Positions 38,201-53,100 of a stretch of 64,000 nucleotides of DNA are shown here, one piece after another. The stretch covers positions 124,001 through 188,000 of the forward strand of contig OZ020248.1 of the NCBI GenBank assembly GCA_963971285.1, written 5' to 3'. The position numbers and the translations under genes are program-made. Source of the DNA: Astropecten irregularis. Lineage: Eukaryota > Echinodermata > Asteroidea > Paxillosida > Astropectinidae. Numbering within the stretch: the stretch's first letter is position 1; every line of letters begins with the position of its first letter. The notes beneath the pieces were generated by a model. That model was not told the DNA's origin. It did not search any database and saw only the letters and a list, made by a program, of their open reading frames with translations.

Positions 38201-39156
38201 GCAAGCTGTTCAGTCACCTCACCCTTGGTGCCAAACTTCTTGTTGTTCTTCTTACTCCGTCTCATATCTTGCTGGTACTGTTCCAGGACGAAGTACTCGG
38301 CCAGCATGTCTGTGTTGCTCAAACACTGGATGATGGCGTTCATAAAGCAAGTGTTGCCGTGGTTTCGGAGTCCCGATAGTCCGGGGACCTTTCCATTCAG
38401 CCTGACTGGGTTGGAGATGACCGGTGACAAGTGGACGGCGTGATTCAGGTTCATGTTGTCGACGATGTCGTCGTTGGTGTGAACGCTCCTCGTGTTGTCC
38501 GCTGGGGTCTTTGTCTCATCCATGCTGCGGATTTGACGCATCATCTTCTGGATCAGGCTTCCGAAAGCACGGAACGAGGGCTTGTGTGATTTCTTCTTGT
38601 GAGGGCTCTGCGAGTTACTCGTTGAGATGCTACCATGGCTACCCAGGCTACCCAGGCTCGCCTGCTTGGGTGTGGATAAACCAGATGCAATAGGACTAGG
38701 AGAATGAGGCCTGGCGTTATCATTCACAACAACTCTCCGGTCTGGACTGTTATTGATGTTGTGACGGACAACGTGGTCATCACCGTAGCCCACAACATTC
38801 GGTCTGCTGTTTGTCAATGAGTGCTGGAGTCCTTGGCCCCGAAACCCCCCACCAATGAAACTCTCCCGGACATTCTGTGACCTGCTGCAACTTGTGACCC
38901 CATTCACCACACTCCTCGGTAGACTAGTCGTCTTGCTAGGCCAGAACTCCTCTTCATAATCATAACTCCGCCCGTGAGCGTAGCTACCCCTTTCCCCTAC
39001 CCCAGTCTTGAATGATCGGGGTAGGGTAGAATCACCACGGTAGGCGTAAGGTCGAGTCATGTCCGGCGACTCGTTGTACCCCGTGTGTTCTCCATGAATG
39101 CACTCGATGTTAGCGAGTGGCGCTGCTGCTGTTGTTGAGTCCGAAGCGTTCAGCAT
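4831..39156 (-). CDS. USP43/USP31-like: USP31/USP43-type ubiquitin carboxyl-terminal hydrolase, 11 exons, complete (1008 aa)
   Basis: A cysteine protease of the ubiquitin-specific protease family that removes ubiquitin from proteins. Exons on the minus strand: 38005-39156, 31482-31814, 23825-24063, 23038-23149, 18215-18315, 15457-15537, 9596-9725, 9074-9193, 8150-8390, 5599-5973, 4831-4973; all have AG/GT borders and phases that join to 3027 nt including TGA. Residues 1-255 are a Ser/Arg-rich, probably disordered N-terminus. The Cys box (NHGNTCFMN) puts catalytic Cys at about 270. CxxC pairs at about 424/427 and 725/728 form the zinc ribbon. The His box (GGHYT) gives His ~834, and WYSFDD gives Asp ~851. 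From family knowledge, the insert order and the DCGGF...RPFVR tail motif fit USP31 and USP43 best; it may be co-orthologous to both. It is shorter than human USP31 because the C-terminal tail is short. The start is the first Met in the exon 1 frame. Introns reach 7.4 kb; intron 9 contains a GPCR gene. Confidence 0.93.
5380..5525 (+). mobile_element. tRNA-derived SINE, copy 2
   Basis: A box TTACTCAGTTGGTGGAGC and B box GGTTGCAAGTTTGAATCC are present, preceded by GGGGACAC. It lies in USP intron 10, less than 100 bp from exon 10. Confidence 0.65.
6800..7750 (+). CDS. Orphan class A (rhodopsin-like) GPCR, intronless, 316 aa
   Basis: A seven-transmembrane receptor encoded by one open exon, antisense inside USP intron 9. 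Two N-glycosylation sequons (NVT at 4 and 9) lie before TM1 (about 24-51). TM2 (61-86) has the sodium-site Asp72. TM3 (96-121) is preceded by Cys99, the usual disulfide Cys to the second extracellular loop (Cys176/180/183). DRY is at 123-125 with the [12 protein letters not shown] pattern. TM4 has Trp151 and TM5 has Pro194. TM6 has SWLP instead of CWxP. TM7 has NAIIY (292-296) instead of NPxxY. By counting from DRY, position 3.32 is Ser106, so the amine-binding Asp of aminergic receptors is missing; ligand unknown. A few extra bases of C-terminal tail ([10 protein letters not shown]) end at TAA. The start is the first ATG of a close pair (MNMN), which changes little. Confidence 0.9.
   Translation: MNMNVTGFNVTIAATEAPIDWPDLGVILTDVFLALTILLAAVLNPSCLIALNRADGIQDTTKMFMAWLTVSDLCIAVLCGVPLLSTQIAGEWPLGDFLCTMFGLVSMALYLLSRLSLIFVTADRYLAIVHPLRYPSLVTPLKTKAIIAVTWMLAFAVSFIWRGILTQNIVVRDVGCVSQCSVCQYMYLAMIFIPFGIVLILYVRILQVAQHQARRITMETYARGPARGEGCDAPRRPNTKSATTVLFIMAAIIISWLPRMLSLVLQALCIIGTDHTFVYFSSVAAFTRSWLNAIIYYWRNQELRQALHKVLTSFHH
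8150..8390 (-). other. USP gene exon 9: catalytic His box
   Basis: This exon starts after the acceptor AATCCTAG and encodes about residues 757-836, including [19 protein letters not shown]. The His in GGHYT is the catalytic base. It ends in phase 1 at donor GTAAGT. The next exon (5599-5973) completes the GGHYTA motif and adds WYSFDD, so the active site is split by the intron that houses the GPCR gene. Confidence 0.93.
9785..9925 (-). mobile_element. tRNA-derived SINE, copy 3
   Basis: On the minus strand it reads ATAGCTGAGCTGGTAGAGC then GGTCGCAGGTTGTAATCC. The head and tail modules are partly recognisable. It lies in USP intron 6, close to exon 7. Confidence 0.65.
10690..10825 (+). mobile_element. 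Repeat fragment of the GAGCAGTTTGCAGCAGT family
   Basis: Contains GATCCTAGCAGGATC and GGCTGATGAGCAGTTTGCAG in the same order as the copies at 28020 and 56640. It lies in USP intron 6. Confidence 0.6.
12413..12892. mobile_element. Candidate MITE (480 bp) with CTAA flanks
   Basis: The ends GGTTGCACCCAAGTAAATA and ATTTACTTGGGTGCACCC are inverted, with one mismatch in the outer 10 bp. CTAA is present directly outside both ends. The short target duplication leaves the superfamily open. It lies in USP intron 6. Confidence 0.6.
13820..13980 (-). mobile_element. tRNA-derived SINE, copy 4
   Basis: Tail module CACAAGGGAAACTGACTGG and TCATTGAAAAGTGAACAAAG is followed by a degenerate tRNA-like part with B box GGTTCGAATCTC on the minus strand. 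Confidence 0.65.
15068..15432. repeat. Dispersed GGCTGCCTCCATNTGGACCA copies
   Basis: Near-identical 20-mers occur at about 15071, 15134, 15204 (degenerate) and 15408, in the USP intron directly downstream of exon 6. Arrangement is irregular; role unknown. Confidence 0.55.
15581..15668. mobile_element. Short fold-back MITE (88 bp), family FB-A
   Basis: Ends TAGACCGATC / GATCGGTCTA, with further pairing of ATATACC / GGTATAT. It contains GGCGGATGGTAT and GACACCGCAGTAAT, shared with the longer copies at about 42366-42575 and 63686-63918. It lies about 45 bp from USP exon 6. Confidence 0.75.
16301..17189. mobile_element. Non-autonomous hAT-like element (889 bp) with 8-bp TSD
   Basis: The ends are CAGGGTTG and CAACCCTG. 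The exact 8-bp duplication GTTCATCA flanks it at 16293-16300 and 17190-17197. Subterminal sequence on both sides is made of GATTTAAATCA-type repeats. An 8-bp target duplication and CAGGG ends are typical of hAT elements. No transposase ORF is seen. It lies in USP intron 5. Confidence 0.88.
19595..19660 (-). mobile_element. SINE tail fragment
   Basis: ACCACAAGGGAAACTGACTG and AAGTCATTGAAACGTGAAC match the tail module of the other copies. No tRNA-like part follows. Confidence 0.5.
20216..20985. repeat. 16-bp minisatellite, about 48 copies
   Basis: Unit GCCTAATTCTGGACTC repeated head to tail in USP intron 4. Variants TTCGGG, TTTTGG, TTCTAG and GACAC are clustered: runs of the TTCGGG form lie around 20383-20470 and 20535-20565. 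The unit length is not a multiple of three and TAA/TAG occur, so it does not encode protein. Confidence 0.98.
22709..22762. repeat. 15-bp perfect stem-loop
   Basis: AAATTATATTGCCTC (22709-22723) and its exact complement (22748-22762) enclose a 24-nt loop, in USP intron 4. Function unknown. Confidence 0.8.
23165..23585. mobile_element. Composite SINE-like region with (AATC)n tracts
   Basis: (AATC)7 starts near 23165. A minus-strand SINE copy follows (tail ACCATAAGGGAAATTTACTG, tRNA-like part at 23288-23370). A fragment of the GAGCAGTTTGAAGCAGT repeat then ends in a second ATCAATCAAT tract near 23565. It lies in USP intron 3. Confidence 0.65.
24255..24545. mobile_element. Two SINE copies in opposite orientation
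   Basis: The plus-strand copy has CAAAGATAATTGACTATTAG, GGGACACCACC, A box TAGTTCAGTTGGTAGCG and B box GGTTCGAATCCC (24357-24368). It is followed by an inverted copy from 24430 with GTGAAACTGACAGG and GGGATTCGAACC. It lies in USP intron 2. Confidence 0.75.
24780..24860. repeat. (GTACAT)n/TACATGTA cluster
   Basis: Alternating TACATGTA and GTATGTAC motifs. Similar clusters lie at 16675-16700, 17455-17500, 29320-29390, 32310-32362 and 33870-33900. No single long perfect microsatellite is formed. Confidence 0.8.
25895..26050 (-). mobile_element. tRNA-derived SINE, second family, reverse copy
   Basis: Shares AGCATACTCAGTGCTTTTGA, TGGCTCAGGTGGGTCTCAAA and TGCTTACTAGTGCAGATGCC with the copies at 31085 and 58432. 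The A box is degraded. Confidence 0.65.
27553..27700. repeat. Nested GGACGTCC inverted-repeat cluster
   Basis: An 18-bp perfect stem (27553-27570 with 27581-27598, 10-nt loop) overlaps a 24-bp stem with one mismatch (27569-27592 with 27613-27636). The motifs GGACGTCC, GGCGGATGTCCGCC and GCCATGGAGTGG recur to 27700. GC-rich against AT-rich surroundings; in USP intron 2. Confidence 0.9.
28020..28165 (+). mobile_element. Repeat fragment with 14-bp hairpin
   Basis: GGATCTTTCTCAAA (28032-28045) pairs perfectly with 28054-28067 across an 8-nt loop. GATCCTGCAAGGATCGAAAA and GCTGATGAGCAGTTTGCAG follow, as in the copies at 10690 and 56640. It lies in USP intron 2. Confidence 0.65.
29123..29190. repeat. 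68-bp perfect palindrome
   Basis: Two 34-bp arms with no spacer: GTTAGAACCTTCAAAGCC then TACATGT repeats, mirrored exactly. More (ACATGT)n follows to about 29215. It lies in USP intron 2. Confidence 0.97.
31085..31262 (-). mobile_element. tRNA-derived SINE, second family, reverse copy
   Basis: On the minus strand: GGTAGCCTAGCGGTATGACA, CTAGTAAGCAGGAGGTGA, GGTTCAAATCTC and the CTCAGAAGCACTGAGTAT tail, as in the copies at 25900 and 58432. Confidence 0.7.
31815..38004. other. USP intron 1
   Basis: About 6.2 kb. It holds a rearranged SINE (36495-36680), TACATGTA clusters (32310-32362, 33870-33900) and a GATTTAAATCA fragment near 32620-32650 similar to the hAT-like element at 16301. No exon with a recognisable product was found. 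Confidence 0.7.
36495..36680. mobile_element. Rearranged SINE copy
   Basis: It begins with the minus-strand tail module (ACCACAAGGGAAACTGACTG) and a minus-strand tRNA-like part, then turns at about 36605 into a plus-strand B box GGTTCGAATCCC and tail. It looks like a fold-back fusion of two copies. It lies in USP intron 1. Confidence 0.6.
38005..39156 (-). other. USP gene exon 1: N-terminal tail and catalytic Cys box
   Basis: This 1152-nt exon encodes residues 1-384. It carries the low-complexity N-terminal tail, a basic patch ([17 protein letters not shown], about 184-200), the Cys box and the following helical segment ([38 protein letters not shown]), which is the QQDAxEF-like box. It ends in phase 0 after KYKQVK, with donor GTAGGT. 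The 5' UTR continues above 39156; its first intron, if any, was not found. Confidence 0.93.
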
Positions 39157-40836
39157 CGCGTGGGCAATTTTTTTTTTCTATTCCAACCCGCTACAAAATT
39201 TTCCCCGATTCTTGTCCGCGTTAAGACACCCCCTTGGGCCCTACCTGGCTCTGGTTACTTCAGCATCCACCTGCCACATTGGCTACGTGCCTTCACCCTT
39301 CATTTGAGATGATTCCCTGCGGGCAAAACGAAGTGAGTTGTGGTGAAAATCAATCCCGTAGTTCATGCAAGGAATAGCGGTGTTTTCATTTGTGAACAGC
39401 GCGGCCATGATTCATCTTGCAAACGCGACAAGTGTAATTGGCCATGAATAGCGCCCTCTGTTGGCAAAATACAACAAAGCTGAAAGTTCCGACCGATCTA
39501 TCATTGTCAAGACTTTTCAGAATATCAATCCATTATTCAGCGGCACAGAGGAAGTCAAACAAATTGCTGTCATGTGCCATTATCCACATATTTTATTTAC
39601 TCACAAGTAGGTCTATTCTCCTTTTTATTAGTTGACACATTTAAAAGTGTGTGCCAACTTTTCACATGATTAATTAAGCCTTGAAAAAGTGTGGTCGGGC
39701 GGGATCGCACGAACATGATTATTTTTAATGAAAACACTGAAAAATCTTTATTCAATGAATCCACAAAACTGGAGATTAATAATGTAACCAAACTTTGCCC
39801 GAGTGAGGGTTGGGAAATGTTTGTGTGTCTTTTGATGTGGATGTGTTATCAATAAATTGAGCGTGGGTTAATTGGAATTAAGTGGGTTGGTGTGTTTTAC
39901 GACTGTTGGGTGTGGCCGATTGATGGCCCGATGGGTGTGGTACATTTAATCGGCCCTGAAGGCCTACTTCACGCAGGAAGCAGACTGACTGGGTTACTAG
40001 GGTGCGGCATTTCTCACTTATCATTCTCTTGACAGATTTCCAAGTCCAGAATCATGTTAAATTCTAATGATTTTCAGTACCTGGTATTACCATTAAATCC
40101 CACTAGCCTGCTGTTCAATTTAGGGTTTCTTTTCACATTTCCTAAGTTACCCCCAGAGCCACTGTAAAAAAAATTCAGGAGGCATTAGGCGAGCGTTTAC
40201 CTTTAGAACCAGAAGGCTCCTCATCTAGGTGGAGTAATCGGCTCTCTAGCTCTGAAAGTAGCGATCCCAGTACGTGTACCAATTATGATCTCTTTATTTA
40301 TTAGAGACAATTCTAGTTGTAGAGGGAAGCGAGCGTGCATGACACTGAATTATGACGAAGGGCTCTATCAACGCGTTATTCAAATTTCAAATAAATCAGT
40401 ATGGACCGAATATCGCAAAACTTCTAAGCCGGTCCGTTGGAGACGATGCGTCGGCCATATCCACCGGCTTGTACAGAGCGGGGTAAATATCCAAAGGCAT
40501 GTCGATGTCGACTCGATGATGTCCATAACTGAGCCTATAATCATATCAAACAGGTACCGTAAGGAAGGAGGCGGGGCCGCGGGGGTGTTTCGGGCTGGGT
40601 GAAAATGTTTATTTAAGGCAGTACAGGATTCCTTGCGTGATTCACGTTTCTGGAGAGCATTATTCACTATCCTTGACTTTTAAGTGATGACGTCATCAAG
40701 GGCAAACCGTGTTCATAGCAATATCCCAGGATCGTTCCCGCCCACTAGACCAACGGGAATTATCCCGAATAACGCCTGCTTCTGCCACTCCTCACGGACT
40801 TACTATCTTTTCTTATAGATGCGTCCACCAAATCTT

Positions 40837-41018
40837 AGGCCGATTTTTTACGGCAAAGGAATGGATCTTTTCCCCCATTGCTAACCAATATCAAGATTAA
40901 CGAAGTAAACAAGCTATAAAATAAGAAAAGATAGGCCGATTTTTTACGGCAAAGGAATGGATCTTTTCCCCCATTGCTAACCAATATCAAGATTAACGAA
41001 GTAAACAAGCTATAAAAT
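40837..41018. repeat. Perfect 86-bp direct duplication with 10-bp spacer
   Basis: Copies 40837-40922 and 40933-41018 are identical. The spacer AAGAAAAGAT and its edges (ATAAGAAAAGATAG, 40921-40934) are the reverse complement of 40803-40816, just upstream of copy 1. Confidence 0.95.
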
Positions 41019-42365
41019 TTCATTTGACACTTTGGCCAAAAATGTCCATAAAGAATAGATAGCCGTTATTTTATAGGTACAGTCACTTTATTTTCAGTCC
41101 AAAAGCCGTGCAAAGCAAATAAAACAGCATAGAAACAGCCCAAGCAAATTATCTTGTATGGATTTTTTTGGCAAACCACTTGATAAGTTGTGCTTGGCTT
41201 AGCAGCTCTGTGTAATTCTATTAGGGCCAAGAAGGTAGATGTAATGTTACAGAAACAAGCCCTAGTTACTCTCCTGAGTTACTCTCCAGTCACTCTCCTG
41301 AGGACGAACAGAGCACACTGTTCGGAACGTCGAGATTACCCGTAGTTCTTCTCAGAACCACACACTCTCACAGAAGAGATTACATGGTGTCACCGCAAAC
41401 ATACCTTCTTTTAAGCCCTAAAACATCCACTACACAGACAGTTCATCGATGTTACCTTTTCAAACACACTCAAGGAGTTTTATTACTCTAAAATGTCTAA
41501 TTTTACCACAAAGACGTGAAAGAACGCTACAGAAAAGTTAAGAATTGCAATGAGTGATGCTTTGTACAGTAAAACACATTGGGATCAAATACAACTTCAG
41601 TATAATTTACAATGTAATCACGTTTTGTCAAACTTCGGCATGATTAAAAACTTGTGATCCGTAAAAAGTCACCCAAGAACACAGATATTTTGTCTAAAAA
41701 CCGGAAATTACTTATCTGTTAAAGTTGTAAATTTTGCAGGCAAACAAATAAAAACCAGCCCCTATGAGAAACATTTTAGCCAAGAGTATTTTTTTTATGA
41801 AACTAGCCAAAAGAAGTGGCTACTTCTGCCATAGACTTGTGCGTAAACACAAGCCGTAACCAGATAAATGTTAGCAGCCAGTGCCCCCAACCTTCAAAGA
41901 GAGACTATACAAGTCTATGGTATAAGCTTTTATATCTAAATCCTGCAATTATCTATATTGTTTTGTTGGCTAGGGTTGAATATCTTTTAAGTAAAACAAT
42001 GAAAGAAAAAAAAACGAAAAAAAAAATAGAAAGTAGAATAATTAGCAAGTGACTATCATCATTTGCACGATCAAACAAAAATTGTAATTAAAAAAAAGCG
42101 TATCTATGGCAACCATGACTTGCATAATCAGGAGAAAGTTTTGATCATTGTCATTCTATTTACAGCACATTATTAAGAAACCCAACAATGATTACCATGA
42201 CAACACATGTACTTATTAACAGCGTAGTGTCATCATATTCAATTCAATGCTTCCTATTTTTCTTTTAAATGGCAAGTACAACAGTTGCTCAACTGTTATT
42301 TGCTTTTTGCACAAAGTCTCTCATGAAACAGCTGTGATGTGTTTATCTCTTAAGGAGATAGGAGC

Positions 42366-42575
42366 TCATATACTCCGATACCATCTGCAATTACTGCGGT
42401 GTCCCTGCCCGCCTTTTGTGTGTAATACACAAATCCGATTTGCGATACATGTAAGTGGCCCTGCGGTGTATCAGGGGACATACATACACCCTGCATTATA
42501 GAGTGTGGTGGAGCGGAAATTATTTTGCTGCCACTCAGTGGGCACAAAAGGTGGACTGCATTCACAGATCAGATG
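42366..42575. mobile_element. Fold-back MITE, family FB-A, long copy
   Basis: Contains TTACTGCGGTGTCCCTG, GCCTTTTGTG and CAGGGGACATAC, matching the element at 63686-63918 on the other strand. Ends are degraded, so boundaries are approximate. Confidence 0.65.
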
Positions 42576-43017
42576 AATCAATTGAGTGGAATTGTTTGTT
42601 AGTTTCAAGCATGGATGGCACATCTGTTGATAACATTGGCTTTAGTCCTGGCTTTGGCTCTGGCTTCGGCTGTGGCTCCATTGCTTAACTTTCAGTAACT
42701 TGTATCAAAACAGAGGCTTGACTACAGTTTTGAAGAACATACTTTTGAAAAAGGAGGCAGAGTTCCATTTCAAGAAAAGATCACAACCTGAGCTTCCAGC
42801 TTTAAGATGATGAAGACCAAGCTTGAGTCAAAGCCTGAGCAACAGATTATGAAAGGTCCGTAGTTTGGCACAATATGAATATGAGGCTTGGCAAATGAGG
42901 GGGCTGTTGTATATTACAAGATGGCAGTCAGAATTCTATTACACCTTAGTAGTAGTTTGGATAGTGCATTGACCCTAACAGCCCTGAATCCTCCACAATT
43001 ACAATCTGATGCATGAG

Positions 43018-43257
43018 CAGTGGCGTAGCCAGGATTTTTTAATAGGGGGGGGGGCAACATGTACATTTTAGCGAATACCGGCTTGACCAGGCCTGTGCAT
43101 TGGATGCACTAGGCCTACTGAATACGCGCGCCAGCATTGAGGCACGTTGGTGTTGTCTTGGGGGGGAGGGGGTGTAGGAGGAGGAGCCCTCAGACCTTTT
43201 TTTTTTTTTTTTAGTGGATGAATAGGGGGGCCCTGGCCCCCCCTGTCTATGCCAGTG
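43018..43257. mobile_element. hAT-like MITE (240 bp) with 8-bp TSD
   Basis: The inverted ends CAGTGGCGTAG / CTATGCCAGTG differ at two positions. The exact 8-bp duplication TGCATGAG lies at 43010-43017 and 43258-43265. The inside contains G-runs, C-runs and a T15 tract. It lies just downstream of GTPBP1 in the interval before the USP gene. Confidence 0.85.
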
Positions 43258-43572
43258 TGCATGAGTATGGTTTAACAAGAATGAGGCCATGTGTATAGAC
43301 TGAACAAAACTGACTTTACTGGGCAGATAATCAGGAAATATCTCAAGCTTGATGAGTAATTCAACTGAGTGTTTATAGCAGATATTCAGGAAATATTCAG
43401 GAAATATCCGATATCTGGTGAGTAATTCAACTGAGTGATTATAGCAGATATTCAGGAAATATCCAGTTTGGAATGATTTTGGAGGATTCAGGCCTGGATG
43501 CACCTAGCATAAAAGAACACAAAGGAAGTTAGATGTTGAATAAAAAATAAAGTGAGTGTGTATATTTATGTG

Positions 43573-43578
43573 TTTATT
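43573..43578 (-). promoter_or_regulatory. Candidate poly(A) signal of GTPBP1
   Basis: AATAAA on the minus strand lies about 19 nt after the GTPBP1 stop codon. If used, it would give a very short 3' UTR. Other AT-rich hexamers nearby (43540-43555) read in the other orientation. Confidence 0.35.
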
Positions 43579-43596
43579 TTCTGGAGTGATTGACTG

Positions 43597-50181
<6,585 letters not shown>

Positions 50182-53100
50182 CTTGAAAACTTAGTCTGGT
50201 TTCTTTCTGCTTTGTAAAGCCAAATGACACAGATGAACAATTTCTTGTGGTGATATGTAAAACCCAAATTATTATATGGAAAGAAAAGAACGCTCAGTTG
50301 TTTACAAAAGTTCTTGATTAAAAGAAAAAAGGGGAGCTACCTTGCACATTCATTGTACAGTTCTTTACTCTTTTAAAAGAAATATGCCAACTGTGGACAT
50401 TTGTTTTCTACACTCTTTGTTTTACTTTGCAGATATTTAAGTAAAATCTTGCCCAAGACTGACATTAATTTGAGGGTAAAAACTAAAATAATGAAGTGCA
50501 GGTGTTCTGCAGAATTCTTTCCTTGTTTACGCAAAATTTAAAACAAACAAACAATTATTTGCATACTCACCTCAATTAAAAACTTCAAAATGTTTCGGTT
50601 TTGGCTTCAGTGGAGGAGATGGGCAAGTTACCGTGTATAACGGTGTAGGGGCCTAGTACAGACTGTACATGTACCCTTACTAGAAATTATTGAATCTCAG
50701 TTACATCACAGCGTCACAAGATTCAACTCCAATATTACTGTCGCACTCTCTGATGCCAGGCGCATTCCGTTACTAGGCCTGAACAGTTGTTACAAGTATT
50801 TATGATAAGCTCATCAAGACGAGGACGAATACATGGATGGTGGAAAAAGCTGGCAATTTGCAGAGAAATCCAGATATTGCAGACTGTATTTGAAGATGAC
50901 AAACAAACACAAACACACAGAGGCAAACCTCCAAAGCTGCCCACAGAATAAGCAACGAACAACAGAGAACGTAGGTAGATCAAATTTGAAGGATATTAGA
51001 ACCAGCAATTAGGCCTAACACGTTAATTGACTCAAGTCCCAGCTCGGGTCCAAGCTTGCTTTAAATTTTTATGTTCTTGATAATCGAGCTTTCGGTAACA
51101 GAAGCATCGTCAATATGATCGCCAAACTCTCATTGTAGATGCCTATATCCAGCCATCAGATGATGCAAGTCACTGAAACTGTCAAACTATCCAGGGATGA
51201 GTTATAATTGGAAGGATTTCCCGCTGAGTAAAAGCAGGAAAGAGTCGTTCTTTTCACGACAGATTGCGCGGATTCTGATGTTGTGAATCCCATGCAATAC
51301 TTGGCAATCTTGTTATGTTGGCATCGTACGGGATAGGACCCGTGAACTTTCAGCCGATCTGGGTATAACTCACAATTTATATTCTCATAAATGTCGCATT
51401 CGTGGGGCTCATGTGGTCAAATACAAACAAATTACACTTATAAAACAAATATTATTAAATATGTGAAACAAACCAAGGGGCTTTAGGAAACATATATGTT
51501 TAATTTGATCGCTGAATGCAGCACATATTTCGCTTTCCAGTTAACACACCCCTTTTTTACAATTGGCACCTTCCACAAAACACTACCCCAGTTTAAACTC
51601 TTGGGGGCGCTCTCAATATAAATAATCATATGCAAATTATTTTGTGATGTAATACTTGTGCAATGATTATTCAACTGTTATAGAAAAAAAGTTTCTTTAC
51701 TTGCAATTATAATTAATAAAAGTACTTTACTATTAAGAATACACTTACCATGTAGACTTGTCTGTAATAGGCATAAATACTTTTAAAGTACGTGGCGCAT
51801 CCACTATGAAAAGGCAATAACTTCAACAGTATACAGCTACTTTTGTTTCCTTTTCGTTTGCACCCCCTAAAGAATTAAGCCCCCCCCCCCATATGCCACT
51901 GCATGCATACTTTCTGGCCCAATAGAGTCAAGCTACTCATTGTACTAGTATAATTTATCTAAATGTCTTAATTTTATTGTGAGACCAACTTTGTTATTCA
52001 TACCCACTGCCCTTTATATCTTTTGTTGTTGACTTGCCGTTTCCCATGGCAAGTTCTATTCTCTTCTTCTATTCTCCAACGCATAGGATGAAATCTAATT
52101 CTTTTCCAGACACTTCATAAAAAAAAACAGTATTAACCCATTTAACTGTGCATGTTTGCATCTTACAACTCTATACTTTTACTTGTGTTTGAAAGATGTA
52201 AGTAATGGCCAGCGTTGAACATACCAAAATAATGCATGAGTTCCCACATTTCACATAAGCTAATAAAACAATACCACTGACACATTTCAGCATTAGTTGT
52301 TTTATATTAATTTGTTTATTTCATAATTAGGCTCTTTGTAATAATTAGACCACAATTCAAAATGCAGCCAGACATGATTTTTCCCCACAATATCCAACAG
52401 CACAATAAATTGCATTATAATTCGAGAATTAAAAGTTAAAACCAATAAGTAATAAAAACACATGAAATAGCTAGTACATTAATTAATGGCCTGATATGCT
52501 TCATGATAGTTGTATATAAAAAATATCTGCAAGATAAGATCAAGCTGAGGAATAAAAAATAAAAAATAAATGACTGATAAGTCTGAATTTCTCAATGCAA
52601 CTTTAAGGGTGTACATGGTACACAAATGCATGTTAAAACAATCTTTCTTTTGACACATTTGAAGTAAAAATAAAATTAAATTAAGCAATGTACCAGGCTG
52701 CACAGTATTGGCTTGCTAAGCATGAAATTATGATAAAACAATTTTTTCTCTGGAAGTTATAAATATGTTTTTGACACATGAGGCTGTTCAATGTTGACTT
52801 ATTTGGGGAGGAATGTGACTTGGAAATCATTTTAGCAAATGATCCGTAACCCGGCAATTAATCCTAGAAACACATGTCAATAAGTACGTTGTCAATGTCA
52901 AACCAAAGCACCAAAAGTTATAAGGTTTATGTTTCCCAGTTCAGCAGTTTGTTCACGAGTCAGAATATTGATCCAAATCACCCAAAATCAGCTTCATATC
53001 TAACATTTTTCATTATTTATGGTTATCTGACCCTGCCAACAGCCAACTTGGACCAGTAATCTTTTCTGTCAGACTTTGCTTGCTAAAGAATTAAGTTCGA

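Larger units (their letters stand above)
39157..43596. other. Interval between the USP 5' end and GTPBP1 3' end
   Basis: No recognised gene. The part just above 39156 should hold the USP 5' UTR and promoter. Further up lie the 86-bp duplication (40837-41018), a hairpin-GAAC repeat remnant (about 41270-41400), an FB-A fold-back copy (42366-42575) and a hAT-like MITE (43018-43257). Confidence 0.6.

Noticed and set aside
43039..43503. 154-aa minus-strand frame past the GTPBP1 stop
   Set aside because: It crosses the hAT-like MITE and its homopolymer tracts; the GTPBP1 stop at 43597 is clear.
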